Below are positions 45,371-56,236 of a stretch of DNA of 64,000 nucleotides, piece after piece; positions within the stretch are counted from its first letter, which is position 1, and each line of letters opens with the position of its first letter. The stretch is from Microtetraspora malaysiensis (lineage in GTDB: Bacteria > Actinomycetota > Actinomycetes > Streptosporangiales > Streptosporangiaceae): the NCBI RefSeq assembly GCF_001528665.1, contig NZ_BBYJ01000006.1, positions 479,961 through 543,960 of the forward strand, written 5' to 3'. Made by a program: the position numbers and the translations under genes. The notes under the pieces were generated by a model. The model was not told the origin of the DNA. It ran no database searches and worked only from the letters and a program-made list of their open reading frames with translations.

Positions 45371-46995
<1,625 letters not shown>

Positions 46996-46996
<1 letters not shown>

Positions 46997-47907
46997 CACT
47001 TACCCCTCAAAGACCGCAGGAAGAAGGCGACGTTGGCCGGGCGCTCCGCCAGGCGGCGCATGAAGTAGCCGTACCAGTCGTCGCCGTAGGGCACGTAGAC
47101 CCGGACCGTGGCACCGGCGCCCGCGAGGGCCTCCTGCTTGTCCGTCCGGATCCCGTAGAGCATTTGGTACTCGTAGCTGTCCTGGCTCCGGCCGTACCGG
47201 TCGGCCAGCGTCTCGGTGATCGCGATGAGCCGGTCGTCGTGCGTGCCCACCATGGGATATCCCGTACCCGCCATCAGGATGCGCAGGCACCGCACGTACG
47301 CCCGGTCCACCTCGGCCTTGCTCTGGTGCGCGACCGACGCGGGCTCCCGGTAGGCGCCCTTGACCAGGCGCACTCGCGAGCCGGAGAGGTCGCGGCAGTC
47401 CTCCTCGCTGCGGAAGAGGTAGGCCTGGATCGCCACCCCGGTGTCGGGGAAGTCCTCCCGCAGGGCGCGCAGGATCGAGAGCGTGGAGTCGACCGTGGTG
47501 TGGTCCTCCATGTCGAGCGTGACGGTGGTCCCGCAGTCCCGGGCGGCCGCGCAGATGCGCCGCGCGTGCTCCAGCGCCAGCTGCTCGTCGAGCGCCTGCC
47601 CGACGGCCGACAGCTTCACCGACACCTCCGCGCGGCGGCCGAGGCCGAGCGGGGCGAGCGCGTCGAGCAGCGCGACGTACGCCTTGGCCGTGAGGGCGGC
47701 CGCCTCCGTGTCACGGATCTCCTCGCCGAGGTGATCGATCGTGACGGTCAGGCCGGCGTCGGTCAGGCGGCGTACGGCGGTGACCGCGTCGCCGGCGGAC
47801 TCGCCGGCGACGAAGCGGTCGACGACGCGGCGGGTGGGCGGAAGAGCCGAGACGGCGCGCCGCGCCAGCGGATTCCGCGAAGCCGCGAGAAGCAGGGAAC
47901 CGAGCAT
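46996..47907 (-). CDS. putB: Proline dehydrogenase (monofunctional)
   Basis: 303 residues with the FAD-binding TIM-barrel of proline dehydrogenases: VTLDMEDHTTVDSTL, VAIQAYLFRSEED, SRVRLVKGAYREPASVAHQSKAEVDRAY, MVGTHDDRLI, YEYQMLYGIR and VRVYVPYGDDWYGYFMRRLAERPAN. It oxidises proline to pyrroline-5-carboxylate and passes electrons to the quinone pool. TACGCT lies 6 nt before the ATG and no ribosome site is present: a leaderless start. The divergent PucR-type gene probably controls the operon. Confidence 0.96.
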
Positions 47908-47913
47908 GGCTCA

Positions 47914-47919
47914 AGCGTA
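47914..47919 (-). promoter_or_regulatory. -10 element of the leaderless putB-pruA promoter
   Basis: On the minus strand TACGCT ends 6 nt before the putB ATG; TGGACC lies 18 bp upstream as a possible -35. The whole divergent regulatory region to the PucR gene is about 80 bp. Confidence 0.5.
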
Positions 47920-47990
47920 GATCCGCAGTTCAGAGCCGGTCCACGGACAGGCGTCACAGCATTTTCAGACAAATGCACAATAATGATGGC

Positions 47991-49061
47991 ATGCAGGAAA
48001 TCGTCGATGAGATCGCCCGGTTGCTGGACGCGTCGGTCACGATCGAGGACCGCTCGTTCCAGCTCCTGGCGTACGGCGCCCAGAGCGGCGACATCGACGC
48101 CGTCCGCCAGGAGTCGATCCTGCGCAGAAGGGCCAGCGACGAGGTCCGGGCTCATTTCGAGGCGTACGGCATCGCCACCTCCACCGTCCCGGTCCGCATC
48201 CCCGGCCTGCCCGGGATGCTGGACCGTGTCTGCGTTCCGCTGCGGCACGGCGGCGTGACCTACGGCTACCTGTGGCTGCTCGACTCCGGCGCGCTGACCG
48301 ACGCCCGGCTCGCCGCCGTGGCGCCGCTGGTCGAACGCGCCGCCGCCGTCCTGGCCAGGGAGGCGCGCACCGGACGGCCCCGGCTGTGGGACTTCTTCTC
48401 CACCGACCCGGCCACCCGGGCCGCCGCCGCGCTCCAGGTCACCGGCCCTGTCGCGGCGATAGCCGTACGAACCGTGCCGGACCGGGCGGCCGGGGCGATG
48501 TGGCGGCTCCCGCGCGGCGTGCTCGCCGAGCCCGGCGACGGTCCCGAGCTCCTCACCGCCGTCCTCGCGCCCGCGTGGCAGGCCGGCGCCGTCGCCGCCA
48601 CCCTCCAGAGCGCGTACGGCACGGCCGCCGGCGTCGGCGGGACCCGCGAGGACCCCGGCGACGCGTGGGAGAGCTGGGGCGAGGCGGTGCTCGCGCTCCG
48701 GATCGCCGAACACGTGCGGGGCGCCGGGCCGGTCGCGAGCTGGGCCGACCTCGGCGTCTACCGGTTCCTGGCCCGGCTGCCCAGGAGCGAGATCGCCGAG
48801 CTGGCCGTCGAGTCGGCCTCTCTGGGCGGCCTGGCCGGCACGGTCGAGGCCTATCTCGACCGGGCCGGGCAGGTCCAGGAGACGGCGGCCGCGCTCGGCG
48901 TCCACCGCCAGACGCTGTACTACCGGCTGGGCCGGGCCGGGCAGCTCACCGGCCTCGACCTCGCCGACGGCCGGGACCGGCTGCTACTTCACCTGTCGCT
49001 GAAGGCGGCCGCCCTCATCGCGGAGCCCGGTAGACACGCACCCAGTCGACGTCCATCGTGA
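47991..49061 (+). CDS. PucR-family regulator, probably of proline catabolism
   Basis: 356 residues from this ATG (an ATG at 47973 would add six). The N-terminal region MQEIVDEIARLLDASVTIEDRSFQLLAYGAQ is typical of CdaR/PucR proteins of actinobacteria, a GAF-like sensor follows, and the C-terminal PucR helix-turn-helix is ETAAALGVHRQTLYYRLGRAGQLTGLDLADGRDRLLLHLSL. The divergent arrangement with putB-pruA matches the PruR regulators known in actinobacteria that activate proline use. AATAAT lies 6 nt before the chosen ATG, suggesting a leaderless mRNA. Its 3' end overlaps the convergent GH16 gene by 47 bp. Confidence 0.87.
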   Translation: MQEIVDEIARLLDASVTIEDRSFQLLAYGAQSGDIDAVRQESILRRRASDEVRAHFEAYGIATSTVPVRIPGLPGMLDRVCVPLRHGGVTYGYLWLLDSGALTDARLAAVAPLVERAAAVLAREARTGRPRLWDFFSTDPATRAAAALQVTGPVAAIAVRTVPDRAAGAMWRLPRGVLAEPGDGPELLTAVLAPAWQAGAVAATLQSAYGTAAGVGGTREDPGDAWESWGEAVLALRIAEHVRGAGPVASWADLGVYRFLARLPRSEIAELAVESASLGGLAGTVEAYLDRAGQVQETAAALGVHRQTLYYRLGRAGQLTGLDLADGRDRLLLHLSLKAAALIAEPGRHAPSRRPS

Positions 49062-50685
49062 CCGTCGCCGGGGTGGACGCGTTCCGGCACAGGGCGCCGT
49101 CGCAGATCACGTCGTTCTGGAGGGCCAGGCCCATGGTCCGGTTCTTCGGCACCAACGGGCCGGTGTAGTTCCACACCATCTTGCCGTCCAGCCAGAACGT
49201 CAGCCGGTCGGGCAGCCAGTCCACGGCGGCCGTGTGCCACTGGGTGAAGTCGGCGCGCATCGAACCGGCCGCCCGCTGCCCGTTGCCGCCGTGGACGAAG
49301 ACGCCGCTGAGCTGGCGGGGGATGTCGCCGACCTCGACGAAGTCGACCTCGGCGTAGTTGGACGGGGTCACGTCCTCCGGCATCAGCAGCGCCACCGCGG
49401 AGTAGCCCGCGCCCGCGTCCGTCCGCAGCCGCACCTCCCACCGGCCGTACTGCTGGAGCAAAGTGCTCGCCACACCGCCGGACAGGTCCTTGCCGCCGTA
49501 GACGCCGCCGGTCATGCGCAACATCCCGCCGGAGACGCTCGTCGCCCGCGCGGTACGGGGGTTGGTCCGGGCGTTCGGCGAGTCGTAGACCCCCCACTTG
49601 CTCTCGTCGATCCGCGTCCCGTTGAAGTCCTCGACCAGGATCGGCGCACCCCACTCGGGGCCGGTCGTCTGCCCCGCCAGAGTTCCGGTGCCGGTCCCGG
49701 TAACGGTCGCGCCCGTGGCCCCGGTCGCGGCTCCGGCGCCCGCTGTGCCCGTTGTGGTTCCCGCGCCGGTTCCCGTCCCACCTCCGGCCGCGGCTCCCGC
49801 CTCGGCGCCGGATACGCCTGTGGCGCCGGTCGTGCCCGTCGTTCCTGTTGTGGTTCCCGCGCCGGTGGCCGTTCCTCCCGATCCGGCGCCGGGAGCGGGA
49901 TGGATCACGGAGGAGCTGTCCGACTGGCCCACCGGAAGCGGGGATCGGACACGGGACGCGTCGGAACCCGCGGAGCCATAGGAGCCCGACCTGTCGGCAC
50001 CTGTGGCGATGTTCGAGCCCGAGGCATCGGAACCCGCGGATCCATAGCCCTGCGCGTCGTCGTCCGCGTACTCGTTCTCGTAGGCGCCGCCGTAGCGGTC
50101 CGCGTACCCGTCGCCGGAGCCGCCCCAGTAGCCGCTCCTGTATCCGCCCGGGTACCCGTACGGGTAGCCGTCGTCCTGGGCGCGGAGCCGGTCGTCGGGG
50201 TAGCCGAGGGAGCCGTCCGGCCAGGCGCTGTCCGTGCCCGACCCGTACGGGAAGGTGTAGTCCGGATAGACCGTGACCCGGTCGTCCGGCAGCGTGAAGG
50301 AGCCGTCCCGGCCGGTGCGGCCAGAAGGGGGCCGAAGCGCGGCCTCCCCGGCTGAGGATCCGGCGGAGGACCCGGCGGAGGGCTCCGGCGGCGGCACGTT
50401 GGTTGCGTCGCGTTCCCGCACCCGTCTGGGCCGGTGGTCCACGGTCGCGGCCCGTGGTCTCGACCGGGAGGACGGCGTATCGGAGGCCGCCCGTGCCGCT
50501 CCGGCGGCGGGTTCCCCCTCGCGGTGGCGGCCGGACGCGGAGGCGGCGGCCGGGGATGTGGGCACTTCGGTGGCGGATTCGCCGGCGGAGGTGAGGACCG
50601 ATGCGGGTTCCGCGCTCGCGCAGGCGGTGGCGGCGGCGATCACCATCGCCGCCGCCACGGCTAAGCCAGGTCCATGAAGTGACAT
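49015..50685 (-). CDS. Secreted glycoside hydrolase family 16 with long low-complexity linker
   Basis: 556 residues. A signal peptide ends near ATACAS; Cys22 could be a lipobox, though it is weak. About 320 disordered residues follow: a Ser/Arg-rich part, a Tyr/Gly/Asp-rich part (DDGYPYGYPGGYRSGYWGG) and a Thr/Gly/Ala-rich part (TTGTTGTTGATG). The last 210 residues are a GH16 beta-sandwich with the catalytic ExDxxE box in YAEVDFVEVGDIP and WHTAAVDWLPDRLTFWLDGK. GH16 enzymes cut beta-1,3/1,4-glucans, agar or similar polymers; the substrate is not evident. Confidence 0.92.
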   Translation of the reverse strand: MSLHGPGLAVAAAMVIAAATACASAEPASVLTSAGESATEVPTSPAAASASGRHREGEPAAGAARAASDTPSSRSRPRAATVDHRPRRVRERDATNVPPPEPSAGSSAGSSAGEAALRPPSGRTGRDGSFTLPDDRVTVYPDYTFPYGSGTDSAWPDGSLGYPDDRLRAQDDGYPYGYPGGYRSGYWGGSGDGYADRYGGAYENEYADDDAQGYGSAGSDASGSNIATGADRSGSYGSAGSDASRVRSPLPVGQSDSSSVIHPAPGAGSGGTATGAGTTTGTTGTTGATGVSGAEAGAAAGGGTGTGAGTTTGTAGAGAATGATGATVTGTGTGTLAGQTTGPEWGAPILVEDFNGTRIDESKWGVYDSPNARTNPRTARATSVSGGMLRMTGGVYGGKDLSGGVASTLLQQYGRWEVRLRTDAGAGYSAVALLMPEDVTPSNYAEVDFVEVGDIPRQLSGVFVHGGNGQRAAGSMRADFTQWHTAAVDWLPDRLTFWLDGKMVWNYTGPLVPKNRTMGLALQNDVICDGALCRNASTPATVTMDVDWVRVYRAPR

Positions 50686-50787
50686 GAACGCATCAAAGCA
50701 CCGTTCTCATGTCAATTACAGGACCATGCCGGTTGGGCATCCGAGCAGCGTTCCCGGCGGATCCGGGACCTTCCGGCACGTGGCGGC

Positions 50788-51873
50788 TCAGGCGCAGGTC
50801 CGCTCGTAGACGCGGAGCAGCTCCATGCTGATCCGCTCCAGGGAGTACCGGGAGCGGGCGCGGTCGGCCGCCGCGTACCCCATCGCCGTACGCAGGGTCA
50901 TGTCCCCGAGCAGCTCGCGGATCCGGATGGCGGTCTCGGCCGGACGGCCGGGCCGGGTGAGGAAGCCGGTGACCCCGTCGACCACGGAGTCCAGGTGCGC
51001 GCCCACGGCGGACGCGACGACCGGGATGCCGCAGGCCATCGCCTCCAGGGCGGCGACGCCGGTGGGCACGGTCGGGGCGAGGGACAGCACCAGGTCGGCG
51101 CTGCGCATCAGCTTGGGCATGGCGGTGTGCGGGACCGGGCCGAGCAGGTCCACGCGGTCGCCGACCGCGTGGTTCCTGGCGATCGCCCGGAGCCGCTCGA
51201 TGCTGAGGTCGTCGCCACCGGCGATCACGAGCTCGGTGTCGGGGATGGCGGCCAGCGCGGCGATCGCGGTCGCCGCGCCGCTTACGGCGATCTCGCCGGG
51301 GTCGCTGCCCAGGCCGACGTGCAGGAGGCGCGGCCGGTCGCCGTGCGGGAACGCCGGTCCCTGGCGGCGGAACCGCTCGACGTCGATCCCGCTCGGGACG
51401 ACCGAGATGTTGCGGCGGGGCACGCCCATCCGGATCAGCTCGGACTCCTCGTCGGCGCAGGTGGCGATCACGGCGCGGGCGTGGCGGCCGATCGCGCACT
51501 CCAACCGCCGTACCGGCGTCTGCCCCTCGTGGAAGTGCCCGTGGAACGTCTGGGTGACCGGTACGCCGAGTCCCTCGGAGCCCGCGATGGCGGCCAGGCC
51601 GCCCGCCCAGGAGTGCGCGTGGATGATGTCCGGCCGCTCCTTGTTCCAGCGACTCTTGAGCCCGGCGCTGAAGTCGGGAATGTAGGGAAGCAGGTCGCTC
51701 TCGGACAGCTCGACGTCGGGCCCCGCCGCCACCTGCTCGATGGCGACGCCCTTGGACGGCTGGCCGGTGGCGGAACGGGTGTAAACCGTCACCCGGTGGC
51801 CACGGCCGAGTTCGCGGGCGATAGCGGGAGTGTCGGACGTCAGGGCCTGCGCGGAAACAATGGCGATATTCAT
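50788..51873 (-). CDS. Glycosyltransferase, GT4 family
   Basis: 361 residues with a GT-B fold: N-terminal NIAIVSAQ, RPDIIHAHSWAGGLAAIAG, ISVVPSGIDVERF, RLLHVGLG, and the nucleotide-sugar site SLAPTVPTGVAALEAMACGIPVVASAVGAHLDSVVDGVTG with the EAMACG motif. The usual ExxxxxxxE spacing starts at Glu in LEAMACG. It transfers a sugar from an activated donor, acceptor unknown. The ATG has GAGGTG 5 nt upstream and a hairpin just before that. Confidence 0.9.
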   Translation of the reverse strand: MNIAIVSAQALTSDTPAIARELGRGHRVTVYTRSATGQPSKGVAIEQVAAGPDVELSESDLLPYIPDFSAGLKSRWNKERPDIIHAHSWAGGLAAIAGSEGLGVPVTQTFHGHFHEGQTPVRRLECAIGRHARAVIATCADEESELIRMGVPRRNISVVPSGIDVERFRRQGPAFPHGDRPRLLHVGLGSDPGEIAVSGAATAIAALAAIPDTELVIAGGDDLSIERLRAIARNHAVGDRVDLLGPVPHTAMPKLMRSADLVLSLAPTVPTGVAALEAMACGIPVVASAVGAHLDSVVDGVTGFLTRPGRPAETAIRIRELLGDMTLRTAMGYAAADRARSRYSLERISMELLRVYERTCA

Positions 51874-51876
51874 GGC

Positions 51877-51898
51877 ACACCTCAAGCTAGAGAGCTTG
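51877..51898 (-). promoter_or_regulatory. Hairpin directly upstream of the glycosyltransferase ribosome site
   Basis: In the minus-strand transcript CAAGCT-CTCT-AGCTTG forms a 6-bp hairpin next to GAGGTG, preceded by a TTTTT tract. It may protect the 5' end or modulate ribosome access; direct evidence is lacking. Confidence 0.35.
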
Positions 51899-52030
51899 GA
51901 AAAAGGGTGTACCTGCGTCTTAGGCACCATCTACTTCGCTGAGTTTACCGCGCTCCAACTCGCGCTAAACCCCCAAATCGGTGGAAATCGCCCAGAATCG
52001 GTCTCCGGCGGCAGCCCACAGCCGCGCGGG

Positions 52031-53839
52031 TCAGCGGGAGCGACGGAGCGTGAGTACGGTCATCTCGTCGAGGACGCGGTCGCCGGAGAACTCCCGGTGG
52101 TCCTCCTCGATCGCTTTCACCACGATGCCCGGCGGCTGGCCGGCGCACCGGGCCAGCACCTCGGTGAGCCGGCCCTCGCCATAGTTCTCGCCGTCCGGTC
52201 CACGGGAGCCGACCAGACCGTCGGAATACAGCAGGAGCGTCTCGCCCGGCGCCAGGGTCAGCTCCTCGGTCGCGGGGACCGCGCCCTCCTCGAACCCGAG
52301 AGGGACGCCGCCCCCTTCGGCGAAGCGGACGCCGCCGTCCGGGAGCAGCAGGGCCGCCGGGTGGTGCCCGGCCGAGGCGAGCCGTACCCGGCGGTCGCGC
52401 ACGAACCCCACCGCCGTCATCACGAACAGGCCGGTGTTCTGGGCGACGAGCGCGTCGTTGACCTTGCGCAGCGCCTCGCCGGGGTCGTCCTCGCGCACGC
52501 TGACCACGCGCAGCCCGCCGCGCACCATGGCGGTGACCGACGCGCCCTCCTCGCCCCGCCCGGCCGCGCCGCCGATGACGAACCCCCAGCCGTCCCTGAC
52601 CGGGAAAACGTCGTAGAACTCGCCGCCGATCGCGCGGGGCCCGGAGCCCGGATGATAGACCGCCGCCGTCTCGAATCCCGGGATGTCCGGCAGCGTACGG
52701 GGGAGCACCCCGGTCTGGAGCGTCTCAGCCGCCTCCGACCTGCGCTGGAAGTCGCGCTGGGCCCGCATCGCCAGGCCGAGCTGTGCCCCCGCCTCCTCCA
52801 GCATGCCGAGGTCGGCGAGCCCGAACGGCACGCGGTCGCGGAGCCGTACCAGCGTGAGGACGCCGAGGATCTCCCGCCCGATCCCGATCGGCACGGCGAG
52901 CAGCGACCCCGCGCGCATCTTGTCGAGGACACCGGGCCCGAGGAGCCCGTCGTCGGCCAGCATCTCGTGCGCGGTCCCGCTGCCGGTCTCCAGCACCTGG
53001 CCCACGACCGGCGCGCCCGCCGGGTCGAGCGCCTCGACCGCCCGCTGCAGGCGGGTGACCGGCTCGCTGGCCGGCGGGACCACGGCCGCCCGGTGCAGAG
53101 AGCCGTCGCGGACGACGTCGGCGATCACCCAGTCCGCGGTCTCGGCGCCGAGCAGCCGGGCCGCGCGGATGAGGGCGACCGGCTCGCGCAGGCTCTCCTC
53201 GTCCAGGAGCAGCCGGGTGAGCCGGGCGAGCAGGTCGTGCCGCCGCGCGGCGGTCATGGTGGCCGAGTCGTCGGGGACCGGCTCGTCCGGGCCGGACGCC
53301 TCCGGGAGCCGCACGCCGGCCGGCAGCGCGACCGCCGCGACCATCTCCCTCGGGTCGCCCGGCATCCGCAGCCTGCCGAGCACGAGCCGCACCGTGTGAG
53401 TGCGGCCCTGATGAGCCAGCCGGGTCTCGAAGGTGGCGCTCTCCTCGCCGTGCAGCACGGCGGTCAGGTGGGAGCGGAAGGCGGCGCGGCTGGAGGCGTC
53501 GACCAGCAGCGGGAACGGCCGCCCGAGCAGGTAGCCGGCCGGGCTGCCGAGCAGGCGCGCGGTCTCGTCGTTGATCCGCCGCACCACGCCGCCGGTGTCC
53601 ATGATGATCACCGGGACGGGAATCGCGCGGAAGATCTGGCGCAGCAGCTTGTGCTCGCGCTGGTTGCCACCGTCCCCGCGCCGGTGGCTCCTCCCGAGTT
53701 CCGCGAGCGCCGACCGGAGCAGCTCCTCCGCCTCCTCCAGCTCGTCGAGCGCGGGGCCGGGCGCGGACGTCTCACGGAGCGCCGCGATGCGGGCGGCCAT
53801 GCCGCTCAGCTCGCGTTCCAGCTCGGGTAGGTCGGTCAA
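52031..53839 (-). CDS. SpoIIE/RsbU-type PP2C phosphatase with PAS and GAF domains
   Basis: 602 residues. After a coiled N-terminus comes a PAS domain (about 75-190: IFRAIPVPVIIMDTGGVVRRINDETARLLG), a GAF domain (about 215-370: IGREILGVLTLVRLRDRVPFG) and a C-terminal SpoIIE phosphatase domain (FETAAVYHPGSGPRAIGGEFYDVF with the metal Asp, GDG-like ASAGHHPAALLLPDGG, LLLYSDGLVGSRG). Such phosphatases dephosphorylate STAS anti-anti-sigma factors to free a SigB-type factor. The start is TTG after GGAGAGGGGG. It heads a stress-response cluster that includes STAS, SigB and RsbW-like genes. Confidence 0.93.
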   Translation of the reverse strand: MTDLPELERELSGMAARIAALRETSAPGPALDELEEAEELLRSALAELGRSHRRGDGGNQREHKLLRQIFRAIPVPVIIMDTGGVVRRINDETARLLGSPAGYLLGRPFPLLVDASSRAAFRSHLTAVLHGEESATFETRLAHQGRTHTVRLVLGRLRMPGDPREMVAAVALPAGVRLPEASGPDEPVPDDSATMTAARRHDLLARLTRLLLDEESLREPVALIRAARLLGAETADWVIADVVRDGSLHRAAVVPPASEPVTRLQRAVEALDPAGAPVVGQVLETGSGTAHEMLADDGLLGPGVLDKMRAGSLLAVPIGIGREILGVLTLVRLRDRVPFGLADLGMLEEAGAQLGLAMRAQRDFQRRSEAAETLQTGVLPRTLPDIPGFETAAVYHPGSGPRAIGGEFYDVFPVRDGWGFVIGGAAGRGEEGASVTAMVRGGLRVVSVREDDPGEALRKVNDALVAQNTGLFVMTAVGFVRDRRVRLASAGHHPAALLLPDGGVRFAEGGGVPLGFEEGAVPATEELTLAPGETLLLYSDGLVGSRGPDGENYGEGRLTEVLARCAGQPPGIVVKAIEEDHREFSGDRVLDEMTVLTLRRSR

Positions 53840-53901
53840 TATTCGCCCCCTCTCCTGCTTCGACGGTACGACACCGGACTCCGCCGATCGACGGGGTCCG
53901 T

Positions 53902-54648
53902 ATGAAGGCGGAAAGTAGGGGAATGACGGGTCCTGTCATGGAGACGACTCCGAGTCTCGCCCGCGATCTCGCCGCCCTGGGCAGGGTGACCGAGGGCGTT
54001 TCGTACGAGAGCGTGCTGCGCGGCGTCACCGAGGCCGTGGCGCGCGGCGTCCCCGGATGCGCGGCGGGCACCGCCGAGCTGTGGCAGGAGGGGAGTGCCC
54101 TGCTCGCCGCCTCTCACAGCGAGCTGATCGCCTTGACGGACAGGGAGCGCGACCTGCGCGAGGGCCCGTCGCGGGAGGCGCTCGCCACCGGACGGCCGGT
54201 GCTGATCGCCGACGTGATGCGCGACCCGCGCTGGCCTTGCTACGCCGCCACCGCCGTACGGCACGGCGTGCGCTCGGTGCTGGCGCTGCCGATCGAGGTG
54301 GACCGCGCGGTGGTCGTCATCGGCCTGTACGCGGTGCGGCCCGGCGCCTTCGCCGGAGGAGGCCCCCTGATGACCATGCTCGCCGAGCAGGTCACCGTGG
54401 TGCTGTCCAACATCTGGGAGTACGACGACGTGGTGACGGGGGCCGCCCAGATGCAGGAGGCCCTGGCCGGCCGTTCGATCATCGACCAGGCCAAGGGCAT
54501 CATCATGTCGGCGAGCGGCTGCTCGGCGGAGGCCGCGTTCGACGAGCTGAGGCGGGTGTCCCAGCACCGTCAGGTCAAGGTCGCAGACCTGGCCAGGCTG
54601 CTTGTCACCGAGCACCAGAACAAGCACCGTGGCGGACGCGCTGAGTGA
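53902..54648 (+). CDS. GAF and ANTAR domain RNA-binding regulator
   Basis: 248 residues. GAF domain at about 30-165 (LRGVTEAVARGVPGC, VRHGVRSVLALPIEVDRAVVVIGLYAVRP), ANTAR domain at about 180-235 (ALAGRSIIDQAKGIIMSASGCSAEAAFDELRRVSQHRQVKVADLARLLV). ANTAR proteins bind paired hexaloop hairpins in mRNA and prevent termination. Divergent from the phosphatase gene and 2 bp from the convergent STAS gene. The start is one of three in-frame ATGs; this one has GACGGGG 5 nt upstream. Confidence 0.92.
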   Translation: MKAESRGMTGPVMETTPSLARDLAALGRVTEGVSYESVLRGVTEAVARGVPGCAAGTAELWQEGSALLAASHSELIALTDRERDLREGPSREALATGRPVLIADVMRDPRWPCYAATAVRHGVRSVLALPIEVDRAVVVIGLYAVRPGAFAGGGPLMTMLAEQVTVVLSNIWEYDDVVTGAAQMQEALAGRSIIDQAKGIIMSASGCSAEAAFDELRRVSQHRQVKVADLARLLVTEHQNKHRGGRAE

Positions 54649-54649
54649 G

Positions 54650-55033
54650 CTATCCGCGCTCTCCGGCCGCCGCGAAGGCGGCCAGCGCCTCGTCCAGCGT
54701 GTCGTAGAGCGGCAGCCGCTGGGAGAGGCCGGTCACCCACATGACCTTGGAGCTGGGGTATTGCACGCCGACGAGAGCGAAGTCGCCGCCGGCCGCGGTC
54801 GCGCGCTGCCAGTGGTGGACGATGAGCCCGAGCGCCCGCGAGTCCATGAACGTGACCCCCGCCATGTCGAGGATCAGGCTCGGGCCCTGATCGTCGGCGA
54901 CGGAGTCGAGATAGCCGGAGAACTCCTCCCGCGTCGTGGCGTCGAGCATCCCGGTGACATGGACCGCGACGACGCCGCCCACGGGCGTGGCATGCGCCGT
55001 GGAGTGGAGGGACAGCGCCTCAGGCTTTGGCAC
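54650..55033 (-). CDS. STAS-domain anti-anti-sigma factor
   Basis: 127 residues, STAS fold: VVAVHVTGMLDATTREEFSGYLD, and LILDMAGVTFMDSRALGLIVHHW with the phosphorylatable Ser in FMDSRAL. In partner switching the dephosphorylated form sequesters the RsbW-type kinase and so frees SigB. The GTG start follows GGAGG at 6 nt. It lies head-to-head with the sigma factor gene. Confidence 0.93.
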   Translation of the reverse strand: MPKPEALSLHSTAHATPVGGVVAVHVTGMLDATTREEFSGYLDSVADDQGPSLILDMAGVTFMDSRALGLIVHHWQRATAAGGDFALVGVQYPSSKVMWVTGLSQRLPLYDTLDEALAAFAAAGERG

Positions 55034-55250
55034 CTCGCGCCTCCTAGACGGACGGAGGCCTCACCGTGTGAAGCCTGTTCGGCAACTTTACTGGCGCTCA
55101 GGGGGTGGTGATAATTCCGACTTTGGGGGAATATCGGAGTAGAGGTCCAGCAGAGGGCCATGTCTCGATGTTGTAGCGAGGCGCGCCGTCTGCATGGGCT
55201 TGGTCCCGGCTCGGCGTCGCTCGTGACGCGAGTACGAGGAGATTTCCAAG

Positions 55251-56120
55251 ATGGCTGCCGAGGTTCGAGTAGCGACCATCCCCCAGCAGGCCGGAGCGGC
55301 GAGCGGACGCAAGGCGTCGCCGTCGTCGCGGGCGAAGCATGCCCGCCCCGCCGAGCGGACGCACGACGAGGACCGGCCGACCGCCGAGGAGTTGCTCGCC
55401 GAGCTCGCCAGCGAGGACCTGCCGCAGGAGCGGCGCGAACGCCTGCGCGAGATGGTCGTCGAGATGCACCTGCCCATGGCGCGGGACGTCGCGCGCCGAT
55501 ATCTGCACCGCGGCGAGCCGCTGGAGGACCTCCTCCAGGCGGCCTACGTGGGGCTGATGAAAGCGATCAACGGGTACGACCCGAACCTCGGGCACGGCTT
55601 CCGCGGCTACGCCATGGTCACCATGACCGGAGAGGTGAAGCGGCACTTCCGCGACCGGACCTGGGCGGTCCGGGTACCCCGGCTCTACCAGGAGCGCCGC
55701 TCCGAGCTGAACCGGCTGGTCGCGGACATGACCCAGGAGCTCGGCCGGTTCCCGACGGTCGCCGAGCTGGCCAAGAAGATGCGCATCTCCGAGGAGGACA
55801 TGCTCCTCACGATGGACGCCTCCGCGGCGTACAGCACGCTGTCCCTGGACGCGCCCCTGGGCGCGGACGAGGACGCGGCCGCGCTGGGGGACGTGCTCCC
55901 GGAGGAGGACGACGCGCTGGCCACCCTGGTCGACCGGGAGGCCGTCAAGCCGCTGATCGACGAGCTGCCCGAGCGGGAGAAGCACATCCTGCTGCTCAGG
56001 TTCTACGGCAACCTGACCCAGGCGGAGATCGCGGCGGAGTTCCACATATCGCAGATGCACGTCTCGCGGATCCTCCGGAAAGTTCTCGACCAGCTCCGGT
56101 CGGAACTCGTCGCGGGGTGA
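55251..56120 (+). CDS. SigB/SigF-type RNA polymerase sigma factor
   Basis: 289 residues, sigma-70 of the SigB/F/G type: region 2 in LPMARDVARRYLHRGEPLEDLLQAAYVGLMKAINGYDPNLGHGFRGYAMVTMTGEVKRHFRD, region 3 in VPRLYQERRSELNRLV, region 4 in LPEREKHILLLRFYGNLTQAEIAAEFHISQMHVSRILRKVL. A 40-residue basic N-terminus precedes it. It directs transcription of general stress or development genes. The ATG follows GAGGAGA. The RsbW-like gene sits 116 bp downstream, as expected of its antagonist. Confidence 0.95.
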   Translation: MAAEVRVATIPQQAGAASGRKASPSSRAKHARPAERTHDEDRPTAEELLAELASEDLPQERRERLREMVVEMHLPMARDVARRYLHRGEPLEDLLQAAYVGLMKAINGYDPNLGHGFRGYAMVTMTGEVKRHFRDRTWAVRVPRLYQERRSELNRLVADMTQELGRFPTVAELAKKMRISEEDMLLTMDASAAYSTLSLDAPLGADEDAAALGDVLPEEDDALATLVDREAVKPLIDELPEREKHILLLRFYGNLTQAEIAAEFHISQMHVSRILRKVLDQLRSELVAG

Positions 56121-56236
56121 TCGCGCAGCCCCGCCCCGGATGCGGCGGCGTCGGGGCGTCGCCGTCCCGGGGTATGTTCGAGTTCCGGCATCGTGTGGCG
56201 GACGGTGCGGATGTGCCCTGTGGGAGGCGTTACCCG

